This document shows positions 8,106 through 16,909 of a stretch of 64,000 bases of DNA, piece by piece. Numbering within the stretch: the first letter of the stretch is position 1; each line of letters starts with the position of its first letter. Made by a program: the position numbers and the translations under genes. The DNA is from Pedobacter sp. SYP-B3415. GTDB taxonomy: Bacteria > Bacteroidota > Bacteroidia > Sphingobacteriales > Sphingobacteriaceae. The notes beneath the pieces were generated by a model that did not search any database, had not been told where the DNA came from, and saw only the letters and a list, made by a program, of their open reading frames with translations. The stretch is from contig NZ_RXNQ01000006.1 of assembly GCF_004138205.1 (NCBI RefSeq), positions 62,001-126,000 on the forward strand, given 5' to 3'.

Positions 8106-9035
8106 ATGAAAACTTACCGCAAAATTGTACTGGCAGGAGGCAACGGTTACCTGGGCCAGGTGCTGGCATCTTACTACCGCGATAAAGCCGGCGAGGTCGT
8201 CGTTTTGTCGCGTAAGCCATCAACATCAGACGGAAATGTGCATACCGTTTTATGGGATGGCCGCCACGAGGGAGACTGGATGGCTTCGCTGGAGGGTGCC
8301 GACTTTTTGATTAATCTATGCGGAAAAAATGTAAACTGCCGTTACACCGCGAAAAACAGGGCAGCGATTATCGCTTCGCGCGAGGTGCCGACCAAACTCC
8401 TGGGCCGAGCGCTTGCCGGTCTTAAGGAACCGCCCAGGCTTTGGATCAATGTTACTTCTGCCACAATCTACAGGCATGCTGAAGACCGGCCGCAGGATGA
8501 AGATACGGGTGAGATTGGCTATGGCTTCTCGGTGGATGTCTGCAAACAATGGGAAGCCGCCTTCTTTGATTGCGATTGTGCGGGGGTGCGTAGGGTTGCC
8601 CTGCGTTTAGGTATTGTACTGGGGCGCAGGGATGGGGTATTTCCAAGACTGCTTAACCTTGTCAGACTTGGTATGGGCGGTAAACAGGGTACAGGAACCC
8701 AGTACATTTCGTGGATTCACGAGCAGGATGCCGCTCAGATTACCGAGTGGCTTATAAACCGGCCCGATATAGCGGGCATATTGAACGCAACAGCACCTAT
8801 GCCGGTCATGAACCGGGACTTTATGAACGAACTTCGGCGAAGTGCGGGTGTGAAGATCGGCTTGCCTGCGCCGGCATGGTTGCTTGCTATAGGTGCACGC
8901 CTGATCGGCACCGAAACCGAGCTTATTCTGAAAAGCCGCTGGGTGCTGCCTGCCCGTCTGCAAGAAGGTGGTTATCGTTTTCAATACCCAGCAGTAGCTG
9001 CAGCCATTCATGACATTCTCAGTATTCGCAGATGA
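8106..9035 (+). CDS. TIGR01777 family NAD(P)-binding epimerase-like protein (SDR39U1)
   Basis: A 309-residue extended SDR. Evidence is the Rossmann motif VLAGGNGYLGQVL near the start, LINLCGKNVNCRYT (the equivalent of LAGExI in the family), the SATIYRHAEDRPQDE stretch and RLGIVLGRRDGVFPRLL. The start is ATG 8106; a longer frame begins inside the preceding gene and adds no conserved residues. The stop overlaps the next start (ATGA), so translation is coupled to the SRPBCC gene. TIGR01777 proteins often sit beside SRPBCC proteins or are fused to them. A second family member lies at 36250-37173 in the photolyase block. The reaction is unknown. Confidence 0.88.
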   Translation: MKTYRKIVLAGGNGYLGQVLASYYRDKAGEVVVLSRKPSTSDGNVHTVLWDGRHEGDWMASLEGADFLINLCGKNVNCRYTAKNRAAIIASREVPTKLLGRALAGLKEPPRLWINVTSATIYRHAEDRPQDEDTGEIGYGFSVDVCKQWEAAFFDCDCAGVRRVALRLGIVLGRRDGVFPRLLNLVRLGMGGKQGTGTQYISWIHEQDAAQITEWLINRPDIAGILNATAPMPVMNRDFMNELRRSAGVKIGLPAPAWLLAIGARLIGTETELILKSRWVLPARLQEGGYRFQYPAVAAAIHDILSIRR

Positions 9036-9490
9036 TCAGGATCACGTTTAGAAATATGATCGACGCCGAGGTACAGGTCTGTTTCGATATGGCGAGAAAC
9101 ATTGATTTGCATCTTGAGTCGATGCATGATAGCCACGAAACTGCTATTAGAGGTAAAACATCGGGATTGATAGCACTTGGCGAAACGGTGACCTGGCGTG
9201 CCCGTCACCTTGGGTTATGGTTTGAGATGACCAGCAAGATTACCGCCATGCAGGCTCCCGGCTATTTCAGGGACGAAATGCAGGACGGACCTTTTGCCAG
9301 GTTCAGTCACGCGCATCTTTTTCAGGCTGCCGGCAAGAAAACACTGATGACCGACATTATCGAAATAACTGCGCCGCTCGGCTTCGCCGGAAGGCTGGCC
9401 GAACGCTTGTTTCTTGCGCCTTACCTGACCAGGCTGCTGAAAACCAGAAATACCTGTATCTCAGCTGCCGCTGAATCGGCTCGTCACTGA
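9032..9490 (+). CDS. SRPBCC (START-like) family protein
   Basis: A 152-residue single-domain protein with the SRPBCC pattern: an early helix/strand set (MIDAEVQVCFDMARNID), then LGETVTWRARHLG, TSKITAMQAPGYFRDEMQDGPF and a C-terminal long helix. Its start overlaps the preceding stop by 4 bases. Related proteins have been annotated as cell division inhibitors when fused to TIGR01777 domains, but that label is weak; the fold binds hydrophobic ligands. Last gene of the GbsR-linked operon, followed by 115 bases before htpG. Confidence 0.8.
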   Translation: MIRITFRNMIDAEVQVCFDMARNIDLHLESMHDSHETAIRGKTSGLIALGETVTWRARHLGLWFEMTSKITAMQAPGYFRDEMQDGPFARFSHAHLFQAAGKKTLMTDIIEITAPLGFAGRLAERLFLAPYLTRLLKTRNTCISAAAESARH

Positions 9491-9605
9491 AATTTCTTCA
9501 TCGCGAAAGTTGCAGGATGCTGCATTCCCTGTCAATTTGGCAAAATGTGGCGCTTGGAATAATCGTTGATAAAGAGCGCTTGAATCATAACCACATTTAA
9601 GTACC

Positions 9606-11495
9606 ATGAGTATACAGGAAAAAGGCAATATTTCAATTCACACGGAAAACATCTTTCCGATCATTAAAAAGTTCCTTTATTCAGACAACGAGATCTTTCT
9701 GCGCGAACTTGTTTCAAACGCTGTAGATGCAGTTCAAAAGATCAAACGTCTCGCATCCCTTGGCCAGTATCAGGGCGAGGTCGGAAGCCCGCTCGTTGAG
9801 GTTAAACTGGACGAAGAGAAAAAGACGATCACCATTAGCGATAATGGACTCGGGATGACCGCTGAAGAGATTAAAAAATACATCAACCAGGTGGCGTTCT
9901 CAGGTGCAAGCGAGTTCGTTGAAAAATTTAAGGATGCAAAAGACGCGAATGAGATCATCGGTAAGTTCGGTCTGGGTTTCTATTCTGCATTTATGGTTGC
10001 CGACCTTGTTGAAATACAGACCTTGTCTTACCAGGAAGGTGCGGAGCCGGCACGCTGGGTTTGCGATGGCAGCACGGAGTTCGAAATTACACCGGGCGAA
10101 CGCAGCACCCGTGGTACCGATATCATTCTGCATGTAAACAGCGACTCAGAAGAATTTTTGAGCAAATATAAACTGGAAGAAATCCTTGATAAATACGGCA
10201 AATTTCTTCCCGTTCCGATTAAATTTGGCACTAAAACCACGACGGAGCCCGATGGTGAAGACGAAGAAGGCAAGCCAAAGACAAAATCAGTAGAGGTTGA
10301 TAACATCATCAACACGACCAATCCGATCTGGACAAAAGCGCCTTCAGAGTTGAAAGACGAGGACTACCTCGACTTTTACAAACAGTTGTATCCGTTTTCA
10401 GAAGAGCCGCTTTTTTGGATCCACCTTAATGTAGACTATCCGTTCAACCTGACAGGTGTACTTTACTTCCCGAAACTTAAAAACGATTTTGAGGTTCAAC
10501 GCAATAAGATCAAGTTGTTTTCCCGCCAGGTGTTTATTACTGATGAGGTAAAAGACATTGTGCCCGAGTTTTTGATGCTGCTGCACGGTGTCATTGATTC
10601 GCCTGATATTCCGCTGAACGTATCAAGAAGTTTCCTTCAGGCAGACAGCAACGTTAAAAAGATCAACAGTTACATTACAAAAAAAGTAGCTGACAAACTT
10701 CAGGAGCTGTTCAATAAGGACCGCAAGTCTTTTGAAGAAAAATGGACAGATATTGGCCTTTTTGTGAAGTACGGTATCATCAGCGAAGAAAAGTTCAATG
10801 ATAAGGCAAAAGATTTTGTGCTTGTAACCAACACGAACAAAGAAAATTTTACCCTGAACGAATACCGCGAGAAAGTAAAAGATTTACAGACAGATAAGAA
10901 TGACTCTGTTGTTTACCTGTATACAACAGACGCGGCAAAACAGGATGGCTTTATCCAGTCTGCAGCGAAAAAAGGTTACGATGTTCTCGTGATGGATTCG
11001 CCGATAGATAATCATTTTATCAACCATCTCGAGCAGAAGCTTGAAAAGACCGTGTTGAAACGTGTAGATTCAAGTGTCGTTGACCAGCTGATCGAGAAAG
11101 ATGAGAAGAACGAGCATGTGTTGACTGAAGAGCAAACTGAAAAGGCGAAACAGGTATTTGAGAAAGCCATTTCCAAGCCGGGTTACCAGGTTGAAGTAGT
11201 GGCATTGCATCCTGAAGAAATGCCCGTAACGGTAACCATGGATGAGTTTATGCGCCGCATGAAAGACATGGCCAAGATGGGTGGGGGAATGGGCTTCTAC
11301 GGCCAGATGCCAGACAATTACAAGGTTGCCATTAATGGCAATCACAAATTAATTGGCCGGATACTCGCTGCGGGTTCTGAAGAGGAGCAGGCCAAGCTTG
11401 CCAAACAGGCTGTCGATCTCGCACTGCTTTCGCAGGGTATGCTCAGTGGTGCTGACCTGACAGCTTTTGTGAGCAGAAGTGTTGAACTTATCTAG
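9606..11495 (+). CDS. htpG: Molecular chaperone HtpG (Hsp90)
   Basis: A 629-residue bacterial Hsp90. The ATPase domain is complete: LRELVSNAVDAVQK contains Glu34 and Asn38, then ISDNGLGMT, SGASEFVEKF, IGKFGLGFYSAFMV. The middle domain follows from about residue 220 (LFWIHLNVDYPFNLTGVLYFPK, RLFSRQVF-like LFSRQVFITDEV, SRSFLQAD) and the C-terminal dimerisation region ends normally. It folds and protects client proteins in the cytosol under stress. Transcribed alone, with a strong terminator 30 bases after the stop. I found no clear sigma-ABfr promoter in the 115-base leader. Confidence 0.97.
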   Translation: MSIQEKGNISIHTENIFPIIKKFLYSDNEIFLRELVSNAVDAVQKIKRLASLGQYQGEVGSPLVEVKLDEEKKTITISDNGLGMTAEEIKKYINQVAFSGASEFVEKFKDAKDANEIIGKFGLGFYSAFMVADLVEIQTLSYQEGAEPARWVCDGSTEFEITPGERSTRGTDIILHVNSDSEEFLSKYKLEEILDKYGKFLPVPIKFGTKTTTEPDGEDEEGKPKTKSVEVDNIINTTNPIWTKAPSELKDEDYLDFYKQLYPFSEEPLFWIHLNVDYPFNLTGVLYFPKLKNDFEVQRNKIKLFSRQVFITDEVKDIVPEFLMLLHGVIDSPDIPLNVSRSFLQADSNVKKINSYITKKVADKLQELFNKDRKSFEEKWTDIGLFVKYGIISEEKFNDKAKDFVLVTNTNKENFTLNEYREKVKDLQTDKNDSVVYLYTTDAAKQDGFIQSAAKKGYDVLVMDSPIDNHFINHLEQKLEKTVLKRVDSSVVDQLIEKDEKNEHVLTEEQTEKAKQVFEKAISKPGYQVEVVALHPEEMPVTVTMDEFMRRMKDMAKMGGGMGFYGQMPDNYKVAINGNHKLIGRILAAGSEEEQAKLAKQAVDLALLSQGMLSGADLTAFVSRSVELI

Positions 11496-11521
11496 TTAAC
11501 TTAAGTTCTGAAAATAAAAAA

Positions 11522-11554
11522 AAGCTCCGCAGCCATGCTGCGGAGCTTTTTTTT
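11522..11554. terminator. Bidirectional intrinsic terminator
   Basis: A 10-bp GC-rich perfect stem (GCTCCGCAGC, loop CAT) extended by A:T pairs, with A-tract on the left and T-tract on the right. It ends htpG on the plus strand and the kinase gene on the minus strand. Confidence 0.92.
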
Positions 11555-11565
11555 ATGCATTGCAA

Positions 11566-12420
11566 CTAAACCTGGATAGATTCGCGCTTCAGAATATAGG
11601 CAAACAATTCGTTGATTGGTTTTTGGAGGATCTTGCCTACGGTAATGCCGTTCGCATTACATGTTTCAGTAAGCATTTCGCGGTAATAATAAGAAATCGA
11701 TCCTACAAAATGTACCGGCATGCGGTCATAGCCGTCATAATCACGAATATTCGTGTCGATAAATTCCTGGAAGCCATCACGCAGTGTTTTACGGATAAAC
11801 GGATGGTCGTAATGTTTTATCATGAACCTGCTGAATCCAGCGAGGTAAGTATTTGGGAAGGGCTTCTGATAAACACTGGTAATCACTTCTTCTTTTTTTA
11901 TGGCAAAGGTTTCTTCAAAAGCTTTGAGAAGCGGCCCGGGCATGCGCTTATAGAAATAGCCCTGCAGCATCTTTTTGCCGAAATAGGTTCCTGAACCCTC
12001 GTCGCCAAGAATGTAGCCTAATCCGTGCCTGCCATCAGATAACCTCGTTCCGTCAAAATAGGTGATGTTTGAGCCCGTTCCAAGAATGCAGGTCAGGCCT
12101 TCGCTGTCGCCGCAGGTAGCGTACACAGAGCCCATCAGGTCATGCTCAACTGAAACAAATGCTTTCGTGAAATAGGCAGATAAGCCGTTTGAAACGACCT
12201 CGTGTTTGTCTGGCGATGAACAGCCGGCTCCAAAAAAATAAATTTCTTTTACAAGATCGGCATATGGCTCGAATTCCTTGTTGCGGGAAACGATCCTGAA
12301 GATGTCCTGCTCGGTTAAAAAATATGGATTAATGCCCTGGGTGCTGAAGTGAAGTGTCTTTTCCGGCGTATAGGCCATCCAGTCTGTTTTGGACGAGCCG
12401 CTGTCTGCTACAAGAATCAT
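11566..12420 (-). CDS. N-acetylglucosamine kinase-like BadF/BadG ATPase family protein
   Basis: A 284-residue ASKHA-fold kinase. The phosphate-1 motif is at the N-terminus (MILVADSGSSKTDW), the sugar/phosphate-2 region is CILGTGSNITYFDG, and LGDEGSGTYFGKK is the family LGDEGSG motif. Bacteroidota members are annotated as N-acetylglucosamine kinases acting in amino-sugar salvage or peptidoglycan recycling; substrate is inferred. The gene follows the tolC-like gene by 21 bases, so it is probably the last gene of the efflux operon transcript, which is functionally unexpected. Confidence 0.82.
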   Translation of the reverse strand: MILVADSGSSKTDWMAYTPEKTLHFSTQGINPYFLTEQDIFRIVSRNKEFEPYADLVKEIYFFGAGCSSPDKHEVVSNGLSAYFTKAFVSVEHDLMGSVYATCGDSEGLTCILGTGSNITYFDGTRLSDGRHGLGYILGDEGSGTYFGKKMLQGYFYKRMPGPLLKAFEETFAIKKEEVITSVYQKPFPNTYLAGFSRFMIKHYDHPFIRKTLRDGFQEFIDTNIRDYDGYDRMPVHFVGSISYYYREMLTETCNANGITVGKILQKPINELFAYILKRESIQV

Positions 12421-12441
12421 GTGGTTAAATATAAGGCAATT

Positions 12442-13752
12442 CTATTGAATGTCAATGCTGCCGCTGATCTCACGAAGGGTGATCTCGGCAATTTTAGCCT
12501 GATACTCGATTTCGACAAACCTGGAGACAGCATCGAGTGCATTTTTCTGTGCTTCGCGCAATTCGAGCGGAGGAATGCTTCCCAGCCGGTATTTTTCGAG
12601 TGTGATATCGAGATTCTGGCGCGCCAGATCGACGTTTCTACGCTCAAGTTTTACGAGTTCAATGAAATTCTGGTAGTTCTGATATGCGGATAACAGCAAA
12701 GATTTCACATCCTGGCGGGTTTTCTCAAGACTGATCTGAGCATTGTTGATATCGAGTTTTGCATTACGCTCATTCTGGCGCTGCAGAAATCCGTTAAATA
12801 TATTTAAGCCCGCAGTCAGGCCATAAGTAAAGCCGTTGGCCTGAAAGCGCTGGTTAAAACCGGTCGGGCTGGTGCTTCTTGAACGTTCGTAACCGCCGTT
12901 CACAGCAATGGTCGGATAACGTTGGCCGCGCACTTCTTTCAGCGTGAGTTCGGCAATGCGCCTGTTGATGAAAGCATTCCTGATATCAGGATTCTGCTGT
13001 TCTGTAAGTGATTCAAGCGTAGTATAAACCAGGGTCTGGTCAATCTCTATTTTCTCGTCAACTTCGAACTGCGCCTGAAGATCGCGGGCCAATAGCTGGT
13101 TTAGCCGCACCTTTGTATTGGCCAGGGCTGTTTTCTGCTGGAGGTATGCTGAGGTGTCAGCGTTATAATCGACCGAGGCGGTAAGCACATCAAGTTTGGA
13201 GCCGCGCCCCAGCTGCAGTTTGTTGTCTGCAATACGCTGCCGCATGCGCGATACATCGAGCGTGCTGTCTGCCGCGCTCAGCAGCTGTTCCTGGCGCACA
13301 ATATCATAATAGGTCGAAATAACGTCAGCAATGTTCGTGATGACGGTGGCCCGGATATTTACCTGGCCCTGTTTCTCCAGCTCCTTCAGCCGGCCATATG
13401 CTGCAAACATACTGAAGCCGTCAAATACGGTCCAGCCAAGGTTGACTCCATAGGCCAGGTTGGTACTTCGTGCCCCGGTAATCACGCGGTCAGGGCCATT
13501 GGCCGGCGTCTGCCTTGTGTTCTGGCGCCCCCCGCCCGTACTGAGATCGCCGGTAAGCACCGGAAGCATACCGGCGTTCGCCGGATTCACGTTGTTGCTT
13601 GCTATGGCTGCTGTATTGCGGGTTAGTTTGATGTCGTAGTTGTTCTCCAGCGAGATTCGTATTGCTTCCTGCAGGGTGAGCAGTTCCTGTGCCGCAAGGG
13701 CCGCCGGAAGACAGAATACTAAGCTGACCAGAAGATATAGATGTTTTTTCAT
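12442..13752 (-). CDS. TolC family outer membrane factor (pump 1)
   Basis: A 436-residue outer-membrane efflux channel with signal peptide MKKHLYLLVSLVFCLPAALAAQ. The start at 13752 is 10 bases after the permease stop; a longer open frame reads back into the permease gene and has no signal sequence, so I reject it. Two OEP repeats are seen: LTLQEAIRISLENNYDIKL at the front and a matching long-helix region with LAYGVNLGWTVFDG and YGLTAGLNIFNG. It would form the trimeric outer-membrane exit for the RND pump encoded just before it. Confidence 0.9.
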   Translation of the reverse strand: MKKHLYLLVSLVFCLPAALAAQELLTLQEAIRISLENNYDIKLTRNTAAIASNNVNPANAGMLPVLTGDLSTGGGRQNTRQTPANGPDRVITGARSTNLAYGVNLGWTVFDGFSMFAAYGRLKELEKQGQVNIRATVITNIADVISTYYDIVRQEQLLSAADSTLDVSRMRQRIADNKLQLGRGSKLDVLTASVDYNADTSAYLQQKTALANTKVRLNQLLARDLQAQFEVDEKIEIDQTLVYTTLESLTEQQNPDIRNAFINRRIAELTLKEVRGQRYPTIAVNGGYERSRSTSPTGFNQRFQANGFTYGLTAGLNIFNGFLQRQNERNAKLDINNAQISLEKTRQDVKSLLLSAYQNYQNFIELVKLERRNVDLARQNLDITLEKYRLGSIPPLELREAQKNALDAVSRFVEIEYQAKIAEITLREISGSIDIQ

Positions 13753-13762
13753 GTGTTTCTCC

Positions 13763-16700
13763 CTAAACCTGGCCTTGTTCTTCCAGTTGCTTTTCCTGAT
13801 TGGCACGGGCTTCTTCGGCCAGTGCAGCCTGCAGTTCATTTTTGCGGGCGTCATTATGTTTCAAAGGCTTAGACCAGTATGAGTAGATAGCAGGGATTAC
13901 GAACAGGGTCAGTACGAGTGAGAACAAAGTTCCACCTACAATCACGGTGCCCATGCTCATCCGGCTTTTTGCAGCAGCACCGAGCGCCATGGCAATGGGA
14001 AGTGCGCCGATAGCAATGGCCAGACTTGTCATCAGGATCGGGCGCAGGCGCGAAACGGCCGCCTCGCGGATGGCTTCATGCACAGGTTTTCCTTCTTCTT
14101 TCAGCTGATTGGCAAATTCCACAATCAGGATACCGTTCTTTGTAACCAGGCCGATCAGCATGATCGTTCCGATCTGGCTAAAGATGTTCCAGCTTTGCCC
14201 GCATAACCACAGCGAAAGGAAGGCTCCCGCAACCGCCATCGGTACCGTCATGATGATGATTACAGGATCTTTAAAGCTTTCGAACTGGGCCGATAGAATC
14301 AGATAAACCAGCAGCAGGGCGAGACCGAAGGCAAAAACGGTGTTTGAAGAACTTTCTCTAAAGTCGCGCGATTCGCCGCCCAGATCAGTAGAAAAACTGT
14401 CATCGAGCACTTTTTCTGAAATCTGGTCCATCGCATCAATTCCTTCACCAATGCTTACGCCGGGCGCAAGACCGGCAGATACCGTTGCTGAGATAAAGCG
14501 GTTGTTCCGGTATAACTGCGGTGGACTACTTTGTTCTTTTGCTGATACAAGATTGTCCAGCTGGATCAGCTGATCCTTATCATTACGCACGTATACAGAG
14601 CTCAGGTCGAGTGGATCTTTCCGGTCGGCCAGATCAAACTGCCCGATCACCTGGTATTGTTTTCCGTTCATAAAAAAGTAGGAAAAACGTTGCCCGCTGA
14701 GACCAAGCTGCAAGGTCTGCGCAATATCAACTACAGAAACGCCAAGATTCCGGGCTTTGTCCCTGTCTATAGTCAGGTCAATTTCCGGTTTATTGAATTT
14801 CAGGTTGACATCTGAAACCGTGAAAATCTGATTTTTTGATACCTCTTCCATAAACTGAGGTACCTTTTCCCGAAGCTTTTCAAAATTCTGCGCCTGGATA
14901 ATATAACTGATGGGCAGACTTCCGCCGCGGCGACCCACCGAAATGGTTGGTTGCTGGCTAACAATTACTTTACCTTCTGAAAACTTCCGCGTCATGCTGG
15001 TCAGCTTGTCTGCAATCTGCTTTTGACTGCGCTCGCGTTTAGACGGCTCTACAAGGCCCATACGTACAAAACCACTGTTCACCGAACCCGAGCCGCCAAA
15101 ACTGGGCGATGATATCGTAATATTCACGTTTTTCTCCGGAACCGAATCCTCAACCAGTTTGCCGACTTTCATGATAAAGCGGTCTGTGAATGCAAAGGAA
15201 GAGCCTTCGGGAGTGGTCACGTTCATGTTTATCGCGCTCCGGTCATCATATGGGGCGGTTTCTTTGGGTAAGAGTTTCCAGAAGAGGAAAATGAGTCCGA
15301 CGCAAACAAGGATGATCGGAACTGACATCCAGCGCCGGGCAAGAAAGGAATTGAGGTTGGAACGGTACGCTTCGTTCAGCCGAACAAAATACGGTTCGGT
15401 AAAATTATAGAACCTGGAAGGCTTATGACCCCCTTTTTTCATCAGGTAGGCGTTCAGCATCGGCGTAAGTGTAAGCGACACGAATGCAGAGATCAAGACT
15501 GCAGCGCCGATAACGACACCAAATTCGCGGAACAGCCGCCCAACGAATCCCTGCAGAAAGATAACCGGCAGGAACACCGCCGCCAGCGTAATCGAAATGG
15601 AAATCACGGCGAAGAAAATCTCGTTTGAACCTTTGATTGCCGCTTCGAAAGGTGTCATTCCTTCCTCTACCTTTTTGAAAATATTCTCGGTAACCACGAT
15701 CCCGTCATCGACCACGAGACCTGTTGCCAGTACAATTGCAAGAAGTGAAAGTACATTAATGGAATAACCCATAATGTACATGATGAAAAACGTGAAAATG
15801 AGCGATACCGGGATATCAATAAGCGGCCTGAAAGCGATTGCCCAGTCACGGAAAAACAGGTAAATGATCAGGATAACCAGTACGAGCGAAAGCAGGATGG
15901 TTTCTGCCACCTCGGTCACTGATTTTTTGATGAATAATGTGTTATCCTGCGAAACCTTCAGCACGATGTCTTTAGGCATATCTGCCTTGAGTTTGTCGAA
16001 ACGGTTATAGAATTCCTGCGATATTTCAAGGTAATTAGCGCCTGGCTGGGGAATGATGGCAACGGCAACCATCGGTTTGCCCGATTCACGCAGGATCGTT
16101 TCTTCATTTTCGGGCCCAAGTACCGCGTAGGCCACATCGCTTAACTTAACTACATTATTTGTTTCACTCTGAATGATCAGGTTGTTGAATTCTTCGGGCG
16201 TAGTTAGTTTGCCCATGGTTTTGACCGTCAGCTCGGTCGCCTCACCCGTAATTTTTCCTGACGGAAGTTCCACGTTTTCGCGGTCAAGCGCCGCAACCAG
16301 GTCTTGGGAAGTCAGGCCGTAAGCCGCCAGTTTGTTCGGGTCGATCCGGATACGCATGGCATACTTCCGCTGTCCCTGGATCTGCACACTGCTGACCCCT
16401 GGTATGGTTTGAATTCGGTCTGCAATTACGTTTTCAGCAAAATCACTCAGCTCAAGCGTGTTTCGCTTTTCGCTCTGGATAGTCATGGAAAGAATTTGAT
16501 CAGAGTTGGCATCTGCCTTACTCACAACCGGAAGACCATCAATATCACGCGGAAGATAACGGCCGGCCTGCGAAACCTTATCCCGCACGTCATTCGCCGC
16601 TTCTTCGATATTCTTTCCAAGTTCAAACTCGATTGAAATATTGCTTGCTCCCTGGTTGCTTGACGATGAAATGTTCCGGATCCCGTCAATGCTGTTGATA

Positions 16701-16909
16701 GACTTTTCAAGCGGCTCGGTAATCTGAGACTCAATAATGTCAGAGTTCGCACCAGGGTAAGATGTTCGTACAGAGACAACGGTTGGGTCAATAGACGGGT
16801 ATTCCCGGATGCCAAGGAACGTATAGCCGATAACCCCGAAAAGGATCAGCATCAGGTTCATAACAATGGCCAGAACGGGCCGTTTGATACTGGTGGTCGA
16901 AATACTCAT
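13763..16909 (-). CDS. RND efflux permease, HAE1/AcrB family (pump 1)
   Basis: A 1048-residue inner-membrane proton-driven drug exporter of full family length. It starts MSISTTSIKRPVLAIVMNL, has the porter-domain stretch YPGANSDIIESQITEPLE, the transmembrane-4 proton-relay pair Asp401-Asp402 (GLVVDDGIVVTENI), the mid-protein R-rich segment after TM6 and the second TM block ending before a charged C-terminal tail. Its start overlaps the membrane fusion protein stop by 4 bases and the TolC gene follows by 10 bases. The two Asp make it a hydrophobe/amphiphile (HAE) rather than a metal exporter; the substrate cannot be read. Confidence 0.94.
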   Translation of the reverse strand: MSISTTSIKRPVLAIVMNLMLILFGVIGYTFLGIREYPSIDPTVVSVRTSYPGANSDIIESQITEPLEKSINSIDGIRNISSSSNQGASNISIEFELGKNIEEAANDVRDKVSQAGRYLPRDIDGLPVVSKADANSDQILSMTIQSEKRNTLELSDFAENVIADRIQTIPGVSSVQIQGQRKYAMRIRIDPNKLAAYGLTSQDLVAALDRENVELPSGKITGEATELTVKTMGKLTTPEEFNNLIIQSETNNVVKLSDVAYAVLGPENEETILRESGKPMVAVAIIPQPGANYLEISQEFYNRFDKLKADMPKDIVLKVSQDNTLFIKKSVTEVAETILLSLVLVILIIYLFFRDWAIAFRPLIDIPVSLIFTFFIMYIMGYSINVLSLLAIVLATGLVVDDGIVVTENIFKKVEEGMTPFEAAIKGSNEIFFAVISISITLAAVFLPVIFLQGFVGRLFREFGVVIGAAVLISAFVSLTLTPMLNAYLMKKGGHKPSRFYNFTEPYFVRLNEAYRSNLNSFLARRWMSVPIILVCVGLIFLFWKLLPKETAPYDDRSAINMNVTTPEGSSFAFTDRFIMKVGKLVEDSVPEKNVNITISSPSFGGSGSVNSGFVRMGLVEPSKRERSQKQIADKLTSMTRKFSEGKVIVSQQPTISVGRRGGSLPISYIIQAQNFEKLREKVPQFMEEVSKNQIFTVSDVNLKFNKPEIDLTIDRDKARNLGVSVVDIAQTLQLGLSGQRFSYFFMNGKQYQVIGQFDLADRKDPLDLSSVYVRNDKDQLIQLDNLVSAKEQSSPPQLYRNNRFISATVSAGLAPGVSIGEGIDAMDQISEKVLDDSFSTDLGGESRDFRESSSNTVFAFGLALLLVYLILSAQFESFKDPVIIIMTVPMAVAGAFLSLWLCGQSWNIFSQIGTIMLIGLVTKNGILIVEFANQLKEEGKPVHEAIREAAVSRLRPILMTSLAIAIGALPIAMALGAAAKSRMSMGTVIVGGTLFSLVLTLFVIPAIYSYWSKPLKHNDARKNELQAALAEEARANQEKQLEEQGQV

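Noticed and set aside
9537-9553. Sigma-54-like TTGGCA...GGCGC sequence before htpG
   Set aside because: The GG and GC elements are one base off the required spacing on either reading.
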